This document shows positions 59,906 through 64,000 of a stretch of DNA of 64,000 bases, piece by piece (the stretch's first letter is position 1; each line of letters starts with the position of its first letter). Source of the stretch: an uncultured Bacillota bacterium (lineage in GTDB: Bacteria > Bacillota > Dehalobacteriia > UBA7702); NCBI GenBank assembly GCA_934702375.1, contig CAKUYE010000008.1:1-64000 (forward strand). Direction: 5' to 3'. A model generated the notes under the pieces. It was not told where the DNA came from and did no database searches. It saw only the letters and a program-made list of their open reading frames with translations. Position numbers and translations under genes: made by a program.

Positions 59906-60901
59906 ATGAAGAAACTTTCAAAATCAAAAAAGCTTGTCGCGATCTTACTTTTAATTTGCCTTTCCTTCGTTATGGTTGGTTGTGGTACAACAAATAACCT
60001 TGACGAAAACGGCAAATACATTGTTGATGAAAATTCAACCTGTGCAAGAATCGTTGGTTCGATTTTAGATGCTCTTCAATCCGGTCTCAGTCATATCGGG
60101 CTGGAAAACTATATTTATGCTATTATCGCTTTGACATTGATCGTTAAAATTTTAACGACGCCTCTCAATATCAAACAGCAGAAGAGCATGAAGGCTATGA
60201 TGGCTGTCAATCCTAAAATGCAGGAATTGAACATCAAATATGCCAATGATCCTCAGAAAAAACAAGAAGAGATGATGAAGCTTTATCGGGAAAATCATGT
60301 CAGTCCTACGGCTGGTTGTTTACCGATGCTGATTCAAATGCCGATTCTTTTTATCTTATTCTATGGTATGAGAAATTGGCTTCCCCCTCAGGAAATCATT
60401 GATGCTGGATTGTATAGTTTTTTATGGATCAAAGACCTTTCTTTGACGGTTAAATTAACTCCTTATCATTGGTTCCTGCCCATTGCTTGTGCTGTTGTTA
60501 CAATGGCGCAGCAGTTTATGAGTACATCGAATCGTCAAGACACAACTCAGAAAATGATGCTCTTGATGATGCCGTTGATGTTCCTTTTTATCACTCAGCA
60601 GTTCCCCTCGGCTCTTGCTGTTTACTGGTTGTTTTATGGTCTTTTTACCATGTTTCAGACAACCTGGCTCAACTATCGCTTAAAGACCGGTTTCTTTACT
60701 CCGAAAGAAGAAAAAGCTTTGAGTAAACAGGCCATTGCCGAATTAAAAGAAAAACAGGAGCGTAAGGAAGAAAAAGCCCATAGTGGTAAAAGCGGAAAGA
60801 GTGGTACAACCCATAACAAATCTCAAAAAAATGATGAAGTTATGGCGCAGAATGCCGATAGGAAAAGAGCAGAGGACACACGTGATAAGCCCTGGCATTG
60901 A
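59906..60901 (+). CDS. yidC: Membrane protein insertase YidC/OxaA
   Basis: 331 residues. The N-terminal signal peptide ends in VMVGC, a lipobox, as in Bacillus SpoIIIJ-type proteins. The Oxa1 core follows: IIALTLIVKILTTPLNIKQQKSMKAMMAVNPKMQELNIKYANDPQKKQEEMMKLYRE, then PTAGCLPMLIQMPILFILFYGM and FPSALAVYWLFYGLFTMFQT. The arginine typical of the hydrophilic groove is replaced by Lys in LIVKIL. The C-terminal tail is Lys-rich and may contact the ribosome. Confidence 0.95.
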   Translation: MKKLSKSKKLVAILLLICLSFVMVGCGTTNNLDENGKYIVDENSTCARIVGSILDALQSGLSHIGLENYIYAIIALTLIVKILTTPLNIKQQKSMKAMMAVNPKMQELNIKYANDPQKKQEEMMKLYRENHVSPTAGCLPMLIQMPILFILFYGMRNWLPPQEIIDAGLYSFLWIKDLSLTVKLTPYHWFLPIACAVVTMAQQFMSTSNRQDTTQKMMLLMMPLMFLFITQQFPSALAVYWLFYGLFTMFQTTWLNYRLKTGFFTPKEEKALSKQAIAELKEKQERKEEKAHSGKSGKSGTTHNKSQKNDEVMAQNADRKRAEDTRDKPWH

Positions 60902-60922
60902 TGGAAAAGGAGTTTATCGAAT

Positions 60923-61540
60923 ATGAAAACTTTGGAAAAATCCGGGAAAACCATTGCCGATGCCGTCGATGCTGCCGTTGCAGAGCTTGGTTGTTCCCGT
61001 GAAGATGCGAATATCGAAATCATCGCAATGCCTTCAAAAGGTATCTTAGGTTTTGGTGCAAAACTGGCGATTGTTCGCGTTTCGGTAGAAGATAAAGCTA
61101 CTGCTTATGCAATGGACTTTCTCTCTACCATCTTTAAAAAATTTGATATTGATGTAAAAATCAATGTGACCGAAGGTGAAGAATTTATTACCTTGGATCT
61201 GATTGGCAAAGATTTGGGAATTCTGATTGGTCGTCGTGGGGAAACTCTTGATGCCCTTCAGTATCTTACTAATCTTACGGTAGCTCGTCATTTTGAGGAA
61301 CGTTGCAAAATCATCCTCGATGTAGAAGGTTATCGCAGCAAGCGAGAAGAATCTTTGGCTCGACTTGCCAAAAAATTGGCAGACCGTGTAAAAGAATCAG
61401 GAAAAAATATGTCTTTGGAACCCATGAGTCCCTATGAAAGACGGATCATTCATACCGTTCTTCAAAGCGACGATCAGGTCCGGACCTTTAGCGAAGGGGA
61501 AGAACCCTATCGCAAAGTGGTCATCGCCAAAAAAAAATGA
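60923..61540 (+). CDS. jag: RNA-binding protein Jag (KhpB/EloR)
   Basis: 205 residues. Three parts: the Jag-N domain (KTLEKSGKTIADAVDAAVAELGCSREDANIEIIAMPSKGILGFGAKLAIV), a KH domain (LIGRRGETLDALQYLTNLTVAR) and an R3H domain (LEPMSPYERRIIHTVLQSDDQVRTFSEGEEPYRKVVI). In relatives it binds RNA and influences cell elongation and division. It follows yidC after 21 bases. The terminator at 61545-61571 ends this unit. Confidence 0.95.
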   Translation: MKTLEKSGKTIADAVDAAVAELGCSREDANIEIIAMPSKGILGFGAKLAIVRVSVEDKATAYAMDFLSTIFKKFDIDVKINVTEGEEFITLDLIGKDLGILIGRRGETLDALQYLTNLTVARHFEERCKIILDVEGYRSKREESLARLAKKLADRVKESGKNMSLEPMSPYERRIIHTVLQSDDQVRTFSEGEEPYRKVVIAKKK

Positions 61541-61544
61541 AATC

Positions 61545-61571
61545 AGCCCGGAATATCCGGGCTTTTCTTTT
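61545..61571 (+). terminator. Rho-independent terminator after jag
   Basis: AGCCCGG and CCGGGCT flank AATAT, followed by TTTCTTTT. Confidence 0.85.
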
Positions 61572-61621
61572 ATCTTTCTGGATGAAGTTTGTTCGATAAA
61601 AGCGAGAAGGAGATTAATTTT

Positions 61622-62995
61622 ATGGATTTTCCATTGATTTGCGCTGTTGCAACACCGGAAGGCGTTGGGGGAATATCCATTGTACGCTTATCCGGAGCAG
61701 GCAGTTGGCAGTTGGCAAAAAAAATATTTCAACCGCACTCCCCTTTTGATTGGCAGGAAGTGAAAGGGTTTAGTCTTCACTACGGTCATATCGTTTATGA
61801 TGAAAAGATTTATGATGAAGTGCTGTTGGCACTTATGAAAGAGGATCGTTCCTATACTAAAGAGGATATGGCGGAAATTCAATGTCACGGCGGATTTTTA
61901 GCGGCAAAACGGATCTTGGAATTATTGATTGCTCTCGGTGCAAAACTTGCTTTGCCCGGTGAATTTACAAAACGTGCTTTTTTTCACGGACGTATTGATT
62001 TATCCCAGGCCGAAGCCGTGATCGAAACGATTCACGCGATGGATGAAAAAGACCTTGATTTCTCGTTAACGCGTTTAAAAGGGGATAAAGGCCGCAGTTT
62101 TTTAAAAATCCGAGATGACCTGGTAGCTCTGATTGCAGAAACCGAAGCTGTTATTGATTTTCCGGAAGATGGTCTTGACGATACTGTAGCCGAAACAATC
62201 TATCGCCGTGTGTTATCTATGCTTGCTGCTATTGATAAGGAAATTGCTAAAGCCGATGAGGGAAAGGTTTATCGACAGGGAATCGCAACGGCCATCGCCG
62301 GCCGAACTAACGTCGGAAAATCTTCGCTGATGAATGCACTTTTAAGAGAAGAAAGAGCCATTGTTACAGAGATCCCCGGTACGACTCGGGATGTAATTGA
62401 AGATACGGTTATTTTAAAGGGGATCCCGTTGCGCTTAATGGATACCGCCGGGATTCGGGAGACCGATGATCCCGTGGAAAAAATTGGTGTCGATAAGAGC
62501 CGTGCATCTTTAAAAAAAGCAGATCTTATTTTATTTGTTACCGATAAAAGCGGTGCTTTTGACCGGGAAGAACAGGAAATTTTAGAGGCCTGCGGAAATA
62601 AAAAAGTGATCGTGATCTGTAATAAGGAAGATATTGTCGATTACGATAAAGAGGCAATGGAAGCCGTTGGCGCTCCGTACCCTGTGGTGTTCCTTTCTGC
62701 CCGGGAAAATAAGCATCTGGAAAATCTGGGAGAAACGGTAAGAGAATTGTTTGTAACCGGCGCGATTACCCAGGATCAAAGTGAGTGGGTAGGAAATCTC
62801 CGCCATAAAGAATCCTTTATTCGTGCAAAAAATCACTTGCTGGAAGTTTTAAAGGCCCAGGAAATGATGATGCCTTTGGATTTTCAGGTGATTGATCTTC
62901 GTGGTGCCTTGGATGCTTTGGGTGAAATCAACGGTGAGAATATTTCGATGGAAATTTTAGATCGTATTTTTTCAGAATTTTGTATAGGAAAGTGA
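61622..62995 (+). CDS. mnmE: tRNA modification GTPase MnmE
   Basis: 457 residues from ATG 61622, which has AAGGAG nine bases upstream; a TTG 33 bases earlier is rejected. The N-terminal tetrahydrofolate-binding domain starts LICAVATPEGVGGISIVRLSG. The G domain has GRTNVGKSSLMNAL, GTTRDVIED, DTAGIRETDD and CNKED. The C-terminal CIGK carries the cysteine seen in nearly all MnmE proteins. With MnmG it adds aminomethyl groups at the wobble uridine of some tRNAs. mnmG follows 4 bases after the stop. Confidence 0.97.
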   Translation: MDFPLICAVATPEGVGGISIVRLSGAGSWQLAKKIFQPHSPFDWQEVKGFSLHYGHIVYDEKIYDEVLLALMKEDRSYTKEDMAEIQCHGGFLAAKRILELLIALGAKLALPGEFTKRAFFHGRIDLSQAEAVIETIHAMDEKDLDFSLTRLKGDKGRSFLKIRDDLVALIAETEAVIDFPEDGLDDTVAETIYRRVLSMLAAIDKEIAKADEGKVYRQGIATAIAGRTNVGKSSLMNALLREERAIVTEIPGTTRDVIEDTVILKGIPLRLMDTAGIRETDDPVEKIGVDKSRASLKKADLILFVTDKSGAFDREEQEILEACGNKKVIVICNKEDIVDYDKEAMEAVGAPYPVVFLSARENKHLENLGETVRELFVTGAITQDQSEWVGNLRHKESFIRAKNHLLEVLKAQEMMMPLDFQVIDLRGALDALGEINGENISMEILDRIFSEFCIGK

Positions 62996-62999
62996 AGTT

Positions 63000-64000
63000 A
63001 TGAAACCATATCTTGCAGGAGAATATGATATTATCGTTGTTGGTGCCGGTCATGCCGGCGTAGAAGCTGCATTGGCTTCGGCACGTTTGGGGATGCAAAC
63101 ACTGCTTTTAACGCTGAGTTTGGATCATATTGCCCTTATGCCTTGTAACCCCAGTGTGGGCGGGCCGGCAAAGGGACATGTTGTACGAGAGATTGATGCT
63201 CTTGGGGGGCAAATGGGGATCAATGCCGATGCAACTCAAATTCAAATGCGATTACTGAACACTTCTAAAGGTCCTGCGGTTCAGGCTCTTCGTGCACAGG
63301 CCGATAAACGTCAATATCAGCAATTAATGGCCTGGACAGTGGAAAATCAGGAAAACCTTGATGTAAAGCAGGCCGCTGTGGATGAAATATTGATGGAAGG
63401 CGATCATGTAAAAGGTGTTGTTTGTAATAACGAAACGATGTTTCTTTGTCGTGCCATTATTTTAACGACAGGTACCTACTTGAAAAGCCGGATCATCTTG
63501 GGAAAACTTTTAACGCCGGCAGGGCCCAACAATCAACCTATGGCACCAAAGCTTTCGGATTCCTTATCGGACCTGGGGTTAAAGCTTTTCCGTTTTAAGA
63601 CCGGTACACCGGCTCGAGTGGATAAACGCAGTATTGATTTTTCCAAAACAAAGGAACAACCCGGCAGCAGCGAGCCTTTGGCATTTTCTTATATGACCAA
63701 AACCTTTGATCGCCCAATGGTTCCCTGCCACTCTACTTATACCAACCCCCGTACCCATGAGATCATTCGGGAAAATCTTCATTTAGCTCCGAAATACAGT
63801 GGCATTATCGAAGGTGTTGGTGCTCGTTATTGCCCATCCATTGAAGATAAAGTTGTTCGTTTTGCCGATCGTGATGCCCATTTACTCTTTTTAGAACCGG
63901 AAGGTTTGATGACCAATGAAATTTACGTTCAGGGGATGTCTACCGGTATGCCCTATGAAATTCAGGAAAAATTCATGCGTACCATTGTCGGTTTGGAAAA
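63000..64000 (+). CDS. mnmG: tRNA uridine 5-carboxymethylaminomethyl modification enzyme MnmG, truncated by window end
   Basis: The first 333 codons are visible. The FAD-binding motif is VVGAGHAGVEAALASARLG near residue 14, followed by MPCNPSVGGPAKGHVVREIDALGGQMG and the text LRAQADKRQYQ, TPARVDKRSIDFS and PCHSTYTNPRTHEIIREN, all typical MnmG. It works with MnmE at the tRNA wobble position. ATG 63000 lies 4 bases after the mnmE stop, so the genes are coupled. The frame is open to the end of the window. Confidence 0.97.
   Translation, partial: MKPYLAGEYDIIVVGAGHAGVEAALASARLGMQTLLLTLSLDHIALMPCNPSVGGPAKGHVVREIDALGGQMGINADATQIQMRLLNTSKGPAVQALRAQADKRQYQQLMAWTVENQENLDVKQAAVDEILMEGDHVKGVVCNNETMFLCRAIILTTGTYLKSRIILGKLLTPAGPNNQPMAPKLSDSLSDLGLKLFRFKTGTPARVDKRSIDFSKTKEQPGSSEPLAFSYMTKTFDRPMVPCHSTYTNPRTHEIIRENLHLAPKYSGIIEGVGARYCPSIEDKVVRFADRDAHLLFLEPEGLMTNEIYVQGMSTGMPYEIQEKFMRTIVGLE

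Overview
The window looks like the chromosomal replication-origin region of an anaerobic member of the Bacillota (Clostridia/Negativicutes-like). Evidence includes the dnaA-dnaN-recF and rpmH-rnpA-yidD-yidC-jag-mnmE-mnmG blocks, perfect parS sites, a ferredoxin-dependent 2-oxoacid oxidoreductase, non-pyrrolysine MttB-type methyltransferases, an SLH surface protein and T-box control. Most genes left of about 58.9 kb read on the minus strand and those to the right on the plus strand, as expected for replication starting between dnaA and rpmH. Species cannot be fixed from the sequence.

Layout. 1-11.5 kb: a quaternary-amine/methyl-transfer region with a partial BCCT transporter, mttB-MFS and mttB-BCCT gene pairs, each mttB preceded by a near-perfect sigma-54 promoter, and two PAS-containing sigma-54 activators. 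11.6-13.8 kb: serC-murI plus a small ORF. 13.9-16.3 kb: an AT-rich island with a secreted Amidase_6 protein and two paralogous membrane-anchored proteins. 16.4-18.7 kb: OFA-type MFS transporter and divergent LysR regulator. 18.8-21.5 kb: MBOAT acyltransferase and DHHW-type partner. 21.7-28.4 kb: a T-box-controlled operon of an HTH-cupin-acyl-CoA synthetase fusion, a P-loop ATPase, VorDBAC-type 2-oxoacid:ferredoxin oxidoreductase and an amidohydrolase, with a second copy of the fusion gene upstream (28.5-30.8 kb). 31-42.3 kb: flavoprotein, SLH protein, EF-Tu, PepF, YkgJ-type protein, YitT, radical SAM and YdcF proteins. 42.4-42.55 kb: an orphan switch-like RNA. 42.6-51.4 kb: a nickel region (Opp/Nik-type ABC importer with a His-rich ATPase tail, CooT, DUF3842, and divergent larE-larC-HAD). 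51.5-64 kb: cysteine desulfurase-like protein, parB-parA with three parS sites, recF-dnaN-dnaA, oriC, rpmH through mnmG (truncated).

How the parts work together. The mttB modules probably import and demethylate methylated amines under sigma-54 control; the partner corrinoid protein is not in the window. The T-box operon is best read as amino-acid synthesis from a scavenged carboxylic acid: the synthetase makes an acyl-CoA, Vor carboxylates it reductively to a 2-oxo acid, and transamination gives the amino acid. The apparent specifier codon is GUC (valine), which fits. The nickel genes pair uptake with synthesis of the nickel-pincer cofactor. All functional calls rest on reading motifs by eye; no database search was run.
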